DNA from: Reyranella sp.
GTDB lineage: Bacteria > Pseudomonadota > Alphaproteobacteria > Reyranellales > Reyranellaceae
Assembly (NCBI GenBank): GCA_030681635.1
Contig: JAUXRT010000011.1
Location: 1 to 5,714, forward strand
Direction: 5' to 3'
DNA length: 5,714 bases
Positions within the stretch are counted from its first letter, which is position 1. Each line of letters starts with the position of its first letter. Made by a program: the position numbers and the translations under genes. The notes under the pieces were generated by a model. The model was not told the DNA's origin and made no database searches. It saw only the letters and a program-made list of their open reading frames with translations. Positions 1 through 5,714 of the stretch are shown here, in pieces.

Positions 1-1061
1 CCGATGCCGATGGCCAGATCGTCGAACTCGATGCCCGCCGCGAGCAGATCGCCGGCGCCATCGCCGAGCTGGAAGCCCGGCCCGCCGAGATCGAGACCAA
101 GCGCGAGGCGCTGGGCGAAGAGATCGCCAAGGCCGAGGTCAACCGCCAGCAGGCGGCCGATCAACTCGCGATCGGCGAGACGCGACTGGCCGAAGCCGAC
201 AAGGCGATGCGCCAGGCCGAAGGCGAACTGGCGGCCGCCCGCGAAAGCCGGGTCCGGCGCGAGGGCCAGGTCGAGCAGGCGACCAAGGATCGCGAGGCCG
301 TGGTCGAGCGCATCGTCGAGCGGCTGCGCTGCGAGCCCGACGGCGTGCTGGCGCTGGCCGAAGTCCAGTCGCTGGAGGAGCTGCCGGAGATCGACAAGGC
401 CGAGCATCGCCTTGAGCGTCTCGTGCACGAGCGCGAGACCATGGGTGCCGTCAACCTGCGGGCCGAGGAAGAGGCCAACGAGCTGGAGCAGCAGATCACC
501 GGCATGACGGCCGAGCGCGACGACCTGGTCGCCGCCATCGGCCGCCTGCGCCAGGGCATCCAGAGCCTGAACCGCGAGGGCCGCGAGCGTTTCCTCGCCG
601 CCTTCGAGCAGGTCAGCGGCCACTTCCAGCAGCTCTTCACCAAGCTATTCGGCGGCGGCAAGGCGGAACTCCGCCTCACCGAATCCGAGGATCCGCTCGA
701 GGCCGGCCTCGAAATCCACGCCAGCCCGCCGGGCAAGAAGCTGCAGGTGATGTCGCTGCTGTCCGGTGGCGAACAGGCACTGACGGCTCTGTCGCTGTTG
801 TTTGCGGTGTTCATGACCAACCCGGCGCCGATCTGCGTGCTGGACGAGGTGGACGCACCGCTGGACGATCTGAATGTGGAGCGCTTCTGCGGCCTGGTGA
901 AGGACATCGCCGGCCGCACCGACACGCGCTTCCTGATCATCACCCACCATCGCGTCACCATGGCGCGCATGGACAGGCTCTACGGCGTGACCATGTCGGA
1001 GCAGGGCGTGTCCCAGCTCGTCTCGGTCAACCTGCAGGAAGCCGACCGGATGGTGGCCTGA
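1..1061 (+). CDS. smc: Chromosome segregation protein SMC, C-terminal part (5' end outside window)
   Basis: This is the last 352 residues of SMC, the ATPase that compacts and helps segregate the chromosome with ScpA/ScpB. The open frame starts at base 3 and ends with TGA at 1059-1061; bacterial SMC is usually about 1,150 residues, so roughly two thirds lies upstream. Residues 1 to about 140 are charged, Ala/Glu/Arg-rich heptad-like sequence, the returning arm of the long coiled coil. MGAVNLRAEEE (147-157) is the conserved segment in the coiled coil approaching the head, and GRERFLAAFEQV (193-204) leads into the ATPase head with FGGGKAEL (216-223). Head motifs are intact: ABC signature LSGGEQ (253-258), Walker B ending LDE with the catalytic Glu at 282, D-loop APLDD, and switch histidine in ITHH (His 315). 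The Walker A half lies outside the window. Codon use matches the neighbours and the 3' end looks undamaged. Identification is from the signature motifs; confidence is high. Confidence 0.96.
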   Translation, partial: DADGQIVELDARREQIAGAIAELEARPAEIETKREALGEEIAKAEVNRQQAADQLAIGETRLAEADKAMRQAEGELAAARESRVRREGQVEQATKDREAVVERIVERLRCEPDGVLALAEVQSLEELPEIDKAEHRLERLVHERETMGAVNLRAEEEANELEQQITGMTAERDDLVAAIGRLRQGIQSLNREGRERFLAAFEQVSGHFQQLFTKLFGGGKAELRLTESEDPLEAGLEIHASPPGKKLQVMSLLSGGEQALTALSLLFAVFMTNPAPICVLDEVDAPLDDLNVERFCGLVKDIAGRTDTRFLIITHHRVTMARMDRLYGVTMSEQGVSQLVSVNLQEADRMVA

Positions 1062-1066
1062 GCTCC

Positions 1067-1091
1067 AGCAACAAGTTCCATAAGCAACAAG
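1067..1091. repeat. Two 9-bp direct repeats (AGCAACAAG) downstream of smc
   Basis: AGCAACAAG occurs at 1067-1075 and again at 1083-1091, a start-to-start distance of 16 bp, in a stretch distinctly poorer in G+C than the rest of the window. It lies just after the smc stop and before the hairpin. It could be a protein-binding site in a dapE promoter region or chance. I see no convincing -35/-10 pair around it. Confidence 0.3.
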
Positions 1092-1100
1092 ACTATCTTC

Positions 1101-1164
1101 CTCTCTCAAACGACTGGGGCGCCAGCTAGGCCGAGCTGGCGCCCTTCTCTTTGAGGGGGCGGGG
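1101..1164 (+). promoter_or_regulatory. Possible nested leader hairpin covering the dapE ribosome-binding region
   Basis: Around the terminator hairpin there is a second possible stem in RNA: 1101-1110 (CUCUCUCAAA) can pair with 1150-1159 (UUUGAGGGGG), giving ten consecutive pairs of which two are G-U. It is separated from the inner stem by an internal loop of six and five bases. The right arm contains GAGGGGG, which with the following CGGGG is the only Shine-Dalgarno-like purine tract before dapE (ATG at 1180). If a transcript includes the whole structure, the tract that would serve ribosome binding is paired, and part of the terminator's U-rich tail is taken up too. The pairing is seen in the sequence; any regulatory role is inference, and no promoter that would place this in a dapE leader was recognised. 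Confidence 0.3.
1117..1152 (+). terminator. Intrinsic terminator after smc
   Basis: A perfect 11-bp inverted repeat, GGGCGCCAGCT (1117-1127) and AGCTGGCGCCC (1134-1144), with a 6-nt loop AGGCCG, is followed at once by the pyrimidine-rich TTCTCTTT (1145-1152). It stands 56 bp after the smc stop and only 35 bp before the dapE start. The tract is not a pure T run, so termination may be partial. On the minus strand the hairpin is followed by no T run, so the signal reads plus. An outer stem may also form; see the separate entry. Confidence 0.7.
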
Positions 1165-1179
1165 ATGTAGTGTTCGGAC

Positions 1180-2367
1180 ATGCCCGACGCCTTGAATACC
1201 AACGCTACCGACGTGATCGAACTGACGCGCGCGCTGGTGCGCTGCGAGAGCGTGACGCCGCGCGAAGCGGGCGCGCTGGACCTGCTCGAAGGCACGCTGG
1301 CGCCGCTCGGCTTCCGCTGCGAGCGCATGGATTTCACCCAGGCCGGTACCGACGACGTCGCCAATCTCTATGCCCGGGTCGGTAACGGCGGTCGCCACTT
1401 CTGTTTCGCCGGCCATTCCGACGTGGTGCCTGTGGGCGACCTCTCGTCGTGGACCATCGGGCCTTTCTCGGCCGAACTGTCGGGCGGCTACCTGTTCGGC
1501 CGCGGCGCCGCCGACATGAAGGGCGCGATCGCGGCCTTCACCGACGCCGCCACGCGGTTCCTGGCCAAGCGCGGCCGAGACTTCGGCGGCTCGATCAGCC
1601 TGCTGATCACCGGCGACGAGGAAGGGCCTGCCGTCAACGGCACGGTCAAGATGTTGAAGCGCCTGGCCGACCGCGGCGAGACGATCGACGCCTGCGTGGT
1701 CGGCGAGCCGACCAGCTCCAAGCGCTTCGGCGACATGATCAAGATCGGCCGGCGCGGCAGCATGACCGTCGACATGGTGGTGCGCGGCGTGCAGGGCCAC
1801 GTCGCCTATCCGGAGCGGCTCGACAATGCCATCCACCGGCTGTCGGCGCTGATCGAGGCGCTGGTGCGCGAGCCGATCGACCAGGGCAGTACGCATTTCC
1901 AGCCGACGTCGCTGCAGTTCACGACGGTCGATGTCGGCAACAAGGCGACCAACATCGCTCCTGGCGTCGCCACCGCGCGCTTCAACACCCGCTTCAACGA
2001 TCTCTGGACCTCCAAGACGCTGCTCGCCCATCTCACCGGGCGGCTGGAGCGCGCCAATGCGGCGCTGGGCGGCAACGGCCTGTTCGAGCTGAAGGCCGAG
2101 GTCTCGGGCGAGTCGTTCTACACGCCGCCCGGACCGCTGAGCGACCTGGTGGCCGGCGCCATTCGCGATGTCACGGGAATCGAAACCGAACTCTCGACGA
2201 CAGGCGGCACGTCGGATGCGCGCTTCATTCGCGCCTATTGTCCGGTCCTGGAGTTCGGGCTGGTCGGCGAGAGCATGCACAAGGTCGATGAGAAGAGCGC
2301 GGTCGCCGATCTAAAAACGCTGGCTGACGTCTACGAGACGGTGCTCGACCGTTTCTTCGCGGCCTGA
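1180..2367 (+). CDS. dapE: Succinyl-diaminopimelate desuccinylase
   Basis: DapE is a cytoplasmic di-zinc M20-family hydrolase that cleaves N-succinyl-LL-2,6-diaminopimelate to LL-diaminopimelate and succinate, in the succinylase route to lysine and meso-diaminopimelate for peptidoglycan. The 395-residue product is close to the usual 375-400. Active-site residues are all present: metal His 79 in GHSDVVP, bridging Asp 112 in GRGAADMKGA, general base Glu 147 and metal Glu 148 in TGDEEGP, metal Glu 176 in VVGEPTS, and metal His 367 in GESMHKVDE. His 207 in VQGHVAYP, in the lid/dimerisation domain (about 180-300), and TGGTSDAR (341-348) for substrate carboxylate binding are also conserved. The start is well fixed: ATG 1180 is the first start codon after an in-frame TAG at 1168-1170. 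The purine tract GAGGGGGCGGGG (1153-1164) is 15 bp away, further than usual. A related M20 deacylase such as ArgE is less likely because of the DapE-specific motifs. Confidence 0.96.
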   Translation: MPDALNTNATDVIELTRALVRCESVTPREAGALDLLEGTLAPLGFRCERMDFTQAGTDDVANLYARVGNGGRHFCFAGHSDVVPVGDLSSWTIGPFSAELSGGYLFGRGAADMKGAIAAFTDAATRFLAKRGRDFGGSISLLITGDEEGPAVNGTVKMLKRLADRGETIDACVVGEPTSSKRFGDMIKIGRRGSMTVDMVVRGVQGHVAYPERLDNAIHRLSALIEALVREPIDQGSTHFQPTSLQFTTVDVGNKATNIAPGVATARFNTRFNDLWTSKTLLAHLTGRLERANAALGGNGLFELKAEVSGESFYTPPGPLSDLVAGAIRDVTGIETELSTTGGTSDARFIRAYCPVLEFGLVGESMHKVDEKSAVADLKTLADVYETVLDRFFAA

Positions 2368-2375
2368 CGGTCCAC

Positions 2376-2960
2376 ATGCTCAGCGCTGCCGAGATCGCCC
2401 GCGGCGTGCAGGGTGCGCTGGCCTTCCTGTGGCGCGATCCGTCGGCGCCGAGCTATTTCGACAATACGACCGAAGCCTGCCTGCGCTCGTTCCGCGTCAT
2501 GGTGCTGGTGGCGCCCCTCCACATCATCCTCCTGCTGGTCCGCTATGCCGACGTCACGGTGGCGGCCGAGGACGTGGAGATCATCTTCGTCGAGGCGTTG
2601 AGCTATGTCGTCGAGTGGTTGCTGTTCCCGGTGATCTTCCATGAGATCGCCCGCCGCCAGGGCTGGCTCGACCGCTATGCGCGCTACATCGGCGCGCTCA
2701 ACTGGATCAACCTGCCGGGCATGGCCGTGGCCGCGGTTTTCGTGCCGCTCGCCTACCTGGCGCCAGCCGCGATCCGCGATCTCGTCAATATCGGCCTGCA
2801 GGGGCTGTTCTTCTACTGGTTCCTCGTCACCACGCGGCAGGTGATCGGGACCGGCTGGCTGCTCACGACCATGCTGCTGGTCGTGAGCTGGGTGCCGCTG
2901 ATCTTCATCTCATTCCTCGTCGCCCGCTATCTCGGCGTCGTGAACGTCGTCGCCGGCTAG
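2376..2960 (+). CDS. Hypothetical multi-pass inner-membrane protein
   Basis: The gene encodes 194 residues that I cannot assign to a named family. Hydrophobic stretches suggest about five membrane segments near residues 41-56, 68-90, 112-132, 135-152 and 160-184; there is no cleavable signal peptide. The N-terminal 40 residues are soluble and amphipathic (with WRDPSAPSYFD at 19-29), and a basic loop (EIARRQGWLDRYARY, 90-104) separates segments 2 and 3. No catalytic motif is visible. The architecture loosely resembles Yip1-like small membrane proteins of alphaproteobacteria, but that is only an impression. ATG 2376 lies 8 bp after the dapE stop with no clear Shine-Dalgarno, so translation is probably coupled to dapE in one transcript. 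Its last 51 bp overlap the end of truA on the opposite strand. Length, codon use and sustained hydrophobicity favour a real gene over a shadow frame. Confidence 0.85.
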   Translation: MLSAAEIARGVQGALAFLWRDPSAPSYFDNTTEACLRSFRVMVLVAPLHIILLLVRYADVTVAAEDVEIIFVEALSYVVEWLLFPVIFHEIARRQGWLDRYARYIGALNWINLPGMAVAAVFVPLAYLAPAAIRDLVNIGLQGLFFYWFLVTTRQVIGTGWLLTTMLLVVSWVPLIFISFLVARYLGVVNVVAG

Positions 2961-3698
2961 GTCGTAGCGCACTTCCATCAGGCAAAGCCCCTGTGGCGGC
3001 GCCGTGGGGCCGCCGCGCGTGCGGTCACAGGCGGCCAGCGCCTCCTCGACGTCGCGCCTTGACCATTGGCCACGACCGACAAGCCGGAGCGTGCCGACGA
3101 GGATACGCACCTGATTGTGCAGGAACGACCGCGCGCCGACGTCGATGTGGATCTCGTCGCCGTCGCGGCCGACGCGCAGCAGGTCGAGCGTCTTGATCGA
3201 CGACGGCGCCTGGCAGGCCGTCGAGCGGAAGCTGTTGAAGTCGTGATGGCCCTGCAGCGCCTCGGCGGCGTCGATCATGGCTTCGTGGTCGAGCCGGGCG
3301 GGCACGTGCCAGACATGGCCGCTGTCGAGGGTCGGCGGCGCCCGGCGGTTGAGGATGCGGTAGCGATAGCGCCGCCATGTCGCCGAGAAGCGCGCATGGA
3401 ATTTTGCCGGTGCGATCTCGACCGAGGGCAGCGCGATCGGGTTGGGCTTGAGATGGAAATTGAGCGCGGCCTGCACCTTGTCGGGGGCCATCTCGTTCGC
3501 GAGATCGAAATGCGCGACCTGGCCCAAGGCATGGACACCGGAATCGGTACGGCCAGCGCCCTGCACCTGTACGCGCTCACCGCTCATGGCGAATATCGCG
3601 TCTTCCAGCAGGGCCTGGACCGTCGGACCGTTGGGTTGGCGCTGCCAGCCGACGAACGGGCCGCCATCGTATTCGACGATGAGCTTGTAGCGCGGCAC
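2910..3698 (-). CDS. truA: tRNA pseudouridine(38-40) synthase
   Basis: TruA isomerises uridines 38, 39 and 40 in the anticodon stem-loop of many tRNAs to pseudouridine. The product has 262 residues, a normal length. The catalytic aspartate is Asp 52 in GAGRTDSGVHA. Other family marks are the N-terminal EYDGGPFVGWQRQ (9-21), the tyrosine-containing RRYRYRI (109-115), the HHDFNSFR block (151-158) and SFLHNQVRILVGTL (191-204). The start is GTG at 3698-3696, placing MPRYKL at the family's usual N-terminus. It comes 4 bp after the fmt stop (TGA CACC GTG), has no Shine-Dalgarno of its own, and is probably translated by coupling to fmt. After the usual end (MEVRYDL, 241-247) there is an acidic 15-residue tail, and it is this part that overlaps the convergent membrane-protein gene. 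No terminator is visible downstream. Confidence 0.96.
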   Translation of the reverse strand: MPRYKLIVEYDGGPFVGWQRQPNGPTVQALLEDAIFAMSGERVQVQGAGRTDSGVHALGQVAHFDLANEMAPDKVQAALNFHLKPNPIALPSVEIAPAKFHARFSATWRRYRYRILNRRAPPTLDSGHVWHVPARLDHEAMIDAAEALQGHHDFNSFRSTACQAPSSIKTLDLLRVGRDGDEIHIDVGARSFLHNQVRILVGTLRLVGRGQWSRRDVEEALAACDRTRGGPTAPPQGLCLMEVRYDLAGDDVHDAEIAGDEE

Positions 3699-3702
3699 GG
3701 TG

Positions 3703-4674
3703 TCAGGCGGGTCTGGTTGGCAGCGACACGACGGCGGGCACGGGCAGGACGGTGCCGGCTGCCAACGCGAAGCCGCGCAAAAACGCGTCGGCTGGTTGCG
3801 CCGACCGGCCGGGCCGCTGGAGCTGCAGGAGTTTCAGGCCGCCGATGCCGCAGGCCACAACGGGAAAGCCGTCGCGCCCGATGGTGAGCGTGCCCGGCGC
3901 GCCGCCGGCCAGGGCGAGGCCCGCCGCCAGCACTTTTATGCGCTCGCCGCCACTTTCCTTGGGCAACTCGAACGAGGTGCCGGGCCAGGGATGGAAGGCG
4001 CGGACCTTGCGCTCCAGTTCGGCTGCTGGCCGGCGCCAATCCAGCACGCCTTCTTCCTTGCCGAGCTTGTGGGCGTAGGTGACGCCTTCGTCGGGCTGCA
4101 CCACCGGATCGATGGTGTTGCGCATCAGCCCGTCGAGGGTCGACACGATCAGCCGGGCACCAAGTTCGGCCAGGCGGTCGTGCACCGTCTCGGCGGTATC
4201 GGCGGAGGAGATCGGCGTGCTTTCGGCCAGCAGCATGGGGCCGGTATCGAGGCCTTCATCCATGCGCATGGTGGTGACGCCGGTCTCGCCATCGCCCGCC
4301 AGGATGGCGCGATGGATGGGCGCGGCGCCGCGCCAGCGCGGCAGCAGGGAGCCGTGGATGTTGATGCAGCCCAGTACCGGGGCATCGAGGAAGCTCTTGG
4401 GCAGGATGTGGCCGTAGGACACGACCACCGCGGCATCGAGATCGAGCACCTTGAAGGCTTGTGCCTCCTCGTCGGTCCTGAGGCCCCTCGGCGAGTGCAC
4501 GGAGAGGCCGAGCGACAGGGCAAGCTCGTGCACCGGCGTGCGTCGCTCCTGCTGGCCGCGACCGGCCGGCTTGGGCGCACGTGTATAGACAGCGGCCACG
4601 TCATGGCCGGCCTCGGCCAGCGCCTTGAGCGCCGGCACGGCGAAGGCGGAGGTACCGAGAAACGCAATCTTCAT
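3703..4674 (-). CDS. fmt: Methionyl-tRNA formyltransferase
   Basis: Fmt transfers the formyl group of 10-formyltetrahydrofolate to methionyl-tRNA(fMet), making the initiator for bacterial translation. The product has 323 residues, normal for the family. The N-terminal Rossmann-like formyltransferase domain (1 to about 205) starts MKIAFLGTSAFAVPAL. It holds the catalytic triad Asn 105 and His 107 (CINIHGS) and Asp 143 (GLDTGPML), and the signature SLLPRWRGAAPI (109-120). QPDEGVTYAHKLGKEEG (193-209) marks the domain link. The C-terminal tRNA-binding domain follows with HPWPGT (228-233). The loop with TRAPKPAGRGQ (31-41) is the conserved region that contacts initiator tRNA. ATG 4674-4672 is preceded by AAGGTG at five-base spacing, which supports this start. 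It leads a two-gene unit with truA. In many bacteria def (peptide deformylase) is immediately upstream, but here a divergent zapE takes that place. Confidence 0.97.
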   Translation of the reverse strand: MKIAFLGTSAFAVPALKALAEAGHDVAAVYTRAPKPAGRGQQERRTPVHELALSLGLSVHSPRGLRTDEEAQAFKVLDLDAAVVVSYGHILPKSFLDAPVLGCINIHGSLLPRWRGAAPIHRAILAGDGETGVTTMRMDEGLDTGPMLLAESTPISSADTAETVHDRLAELGARLIVSTLDGLMRNTIDPVVQPDEGVTYAHKLGKEEGVLDWRRPAAELERKVRAFHPWPGTSFELPKESGGERIKVLAAGLALAGGAPGTLTIGRDGFPVVACGIGGLKLLQLQRPGRSAQPADAFLRGFALAAGTVLPVPAVVSLPTRPA

Positions 4675-4722
4675 CGCCGCACCTTATAGGCAGCCGCGCG
4701 GCGGTGAGCTAGTTATGCCGCA
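4675..4722. promoter_or_regulatory. Divergent fmt / zapE promoter spacer
   Basis: These 48 bp separate the fmt start (minus) from the zapE start (plus), so promoters for both must be here or reach into the coding regions. A perfect 10-bp palindrome, GCCGCGCGGC, sits at 4693-4702. On the minus strand TATAAG (4688-4683) looks like a -10 box, but it overlaps the fmt Shine-Dalgarno, and using it would give an almost leaderless fmt mRNA. I see no good -35 for either direction. The palindrome could be an operator or simply a product of high GC. The location is certain; the individual elements are weak. Confidence 0.45.
4680..4685 (-). promoter_or_regulatory. Shine-Dalgarno of fmt
   Basis: On the minus strand AAGGTG (4685 to 4680) is followed by CGGCG and then the fmt ATG at 4674. 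The spacing of five bases is good, and this is the clearest ribosome-binding site in the window. Confidence 0.7.
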
Positions 4723-5714
4723 ATGGATACTCCGATCCCCGCGACCTCCGGCAAGGGACCCGTCGCCAACCTTGCCCTGCGCCGGGCTGCGGGCGAAATC
4801 CACGCCGATCCCGTGCAGGAGCGCATCGTTCTGCGGCTCCAGGCCGTGCACGACCAGCTGACCGCGATGGCGGCCCATCCCGTCCGGCCCGGCTTGCTGG
4901 CGCGGCTGGGGCTGGGGCGCGCGCCCAAGCCGGTGTCGGGGCCGCACGGTCTCTACATCTGGGGCCCGGTCGGCCGTGGCAAGTCGATGCTGATGGATCT
5001 GTTCTTCGCCGATGCGCCGGTGGCCAGGAAGCGGCGCGTGCACTTCCACGAATTCATGCTCGAGGTCCAGGAGCGGCTGCACCGCCGCCGCGAGGAACTC
5101 GCGGCCAAAGGGGCGCCGCCGGAAGCCGACACCATCGTGCCGATCGCGCGCGGGATCGCCGCCGAAACGCGCCTGCTGTGCTTCGACGAGTTCCAGGTGA
5201 CGAACATTGCCGACGCGATGATCCTGGCGCGCCTGTTCGAGACCCTGTTCGACGAAGGCATGACGGTGATCGCCACCTCCAACCGCCAGCCCGACGATCT
5301 CTACAAGGACGGGCTGCAGCGCGACCGCTTCCTGCCGTTCATCGACCTGATCAAGCAGCGCCTGGAAGTCCTCGAGCTGGGCGGCGACCAGGACTATCGC
5401 ATGAACCGCCTGCGCAACTTCGACGTCTACCTGACGCCGCTCGGCGCCTGGGCCAACGCCAAGCTCGACGAGGCCTTCCGGGCACTCGCCGCCGGCGCCG
5501 ACGGCGAGCCGCGCGTGCTGCGAACGCAGGGCCGCGATGTCGAGATTCCGCGCGCCGCGCCCGGCGTCGCCATGGCGCACTACCTCGACTGGTGCGCGCG
5601 GCCGATGGGAGCGGCGGACTTCATCTGCATCGCCGAGAATTTTCACACGGTGATCGTGGCCGAGATCGCCAAAATGGGCCCCGACAGCCAGGACAAGGCG
5701 GCCCGCTTCGTCAC
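4723..5714 (+). CDS. zapE: Cell division protein ZapE, AFG1-like ATPase (3' end outside window)
   Basis: ZapE is an AFG1-type P-loop ATPase that binds FtsZ at the late divisome and modulates Z-ring constriction; its mitochondrial relative is Afg1/LACE1. The window has 330 complete codons; the family runs about 360-400, so perhaps 30-60 residues are missing. Visible in order are an N-terminal basic and helical part, GLYIWGPVGRGKS (76-88) with Walker A Lys 87, MLMDLFF just after it, RVHFHEFM (105-112), Walker B LLCFDEFQVTNIADA (151-165) with Asp 155 and Glu 156, sensor-1-like ATSNRQPDDLYKDGLQR (184-200) and FLPFIDLI (203-210). AENFHTVIV (304-312) is the usual C-terminal segment. Walker A ends in Ser rather than the commoner Thr, a conservative change. 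ATG 4723 is the first start codon after the in-frame TGA at 4705-4707. The candidate ribosome site GGTGAG (4704-4708 region) is rather distant. ATG 4715 is in another frame and was not used. Confidence 0.94.
   Translation, partial: MDTPIPATSGKGPVANLALRRAAGEIHADPVQERIVLRLQAVHDQLTAMAAHPVRPGLLARLGLGRAPKPVSGPHGLYIWGPVGRGKSMLMDLFFADAPVARKRRVHFHEFMLEVQERLHRRREELAAKGAPPEADTIVPIARGIAAETRLLCFDEFQVTNIADAMILARLFETLFDEGMTVIATSNRQPDDLYKDGLQRDRFLPFIDLIKQRLEVLELGGDQDYRMNRLRNFDVYLTPLGAWANAKLDEAFRALAAGADGEPRVLRTQGRDVEIPRAAPGVAMAHYLDWCARPMGAADFICIAENFHTVIVAEIAKMGPDSQDKAARFV

Noticed and set aside
4..970. Other-frame and antisense open frames within the smc end (for example 4-507 plus, 161-970 minus)
   Set aside because: Very Ser/Arg/Pro-rich translations without motifs, overlying the SMC coiled coil and ATPase head.
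1126..2280. 384-codon open frame on the minus strand across dapE
   Set aside because: It mirrors dapE. The GC-rich codon use leaves few reverse-complement stops, and the translation is low-complexity Arg/Ala/Gly/His without motifs. dapE has a full set of active-site residues.
2311..2320. A/T-rich patch with rare codons (CTA AAA) near the end of dapE
   Set aside because: Only a few bases long, in frame, and in the ordinary C-terminal helix of DapE; no frameshift, pause site or insertion is supported.
3066..3887. 273-codon open frame on the plus strand across truA and the 3' end of fmt
   Set aside because: It spans two well-identified genes on the other strand and is compositionally biased; no independent start signal or motif.
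3700..4689. 329-codon open frame on the plus strand across nearly all of fmt
   Set aside because: Shadow of fmt; the translation shows no domain, whereas the minus frame has the complete Fmt signature and catalytic triad.
4715..4725. ATG at 4715 as an alternative zapE start
   Set aside because: It is in another frame and leads into a short motif-free reading; ATG 4723 gives the conserved ZapE frame.
4684..5646. 320-codon open frame on the minus strand across zapE
   Set aside because: Antisense to an intact AAA-type ATPase frame; its composition (Arg, His, Gln, Ala) is typical of GC-driven shadow frames.
1..5714. Search for CRISPR repeats, tRNA or rRNA genes, insertion-sequence ends, and defence or mobile genes
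   Set aside because: Nothing repeated in array form, no cloverleaf or rRNA segments, and no transposase, integrase or toxin-like product was seen; the window is almost wholly core genes.

Overview
The window is high-GC (about two-thirds G+C by eye), densely coded bacterial chromosome, most likely from an alphaproteobacterium. The basis is protein character: a TruA beginning MPRYKLIVEYDGGPFVGWQRQ-like, an alphaproteobacterial-type DapE and ZapE, and fmt followed directly by truA. I cannot place it below class with confidence. All recognisable genes are core housekeeping genes. I see no mobile element, CRISPR array, tRNA, rRNA or prophage signature, and no candidate for a new defence or mobile system.

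Layout. (1) Positions 1-1061, plus strand: the 3' part of smc, the chromosome condensation ATPase, entering from the left edge. (2) Positions 1062-1179: a 118-bp gap with a short direct repeat and a perfect 11-bp GC-rich hairpin followed by a pyrimidine-rich tract, probably the smc terminator. An outer stem could also pair with the purine tract upstream of dapE. (3) Positions 1180-2960, plus strand: dapE (lysine/diaminopimelate synthesis), then, 8 bp later, a gene for an unrecognised membrane protein of 194 residues with about five predicted membrane segments. (4) Positions 2910-4674, minus strand: fmt (initiator-tRNA formylation), then truA (tRNA pseudouridine 38-40) 4 bp after it, as a two-gene unit. 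truA runs 51 bp into the 3' end of the membrane-protein gene, tail to tail. (5) Positions 4675-4722: a 48-bp divergent spacer. (6) Position 4723 to the right edge, plus strand: zapE, an AFG1-like division ATPase, cut off before its stop.

How they fit together: fmt and truA are both tRNA-maturation genes and look translationally coupled. dapE feeds lysine and the meso-diaminopimelate of peptidoglycan, and the small membrane protein is probably co-transcribed with it. smc and zapE act in chromosome segregation and cell division but are not in one transcription unit here. The points most worth a second look are the nested hairpin upstream of dapE, the unknown membrane protein, the antisense gene overlap, and the absence of def next to fmt.
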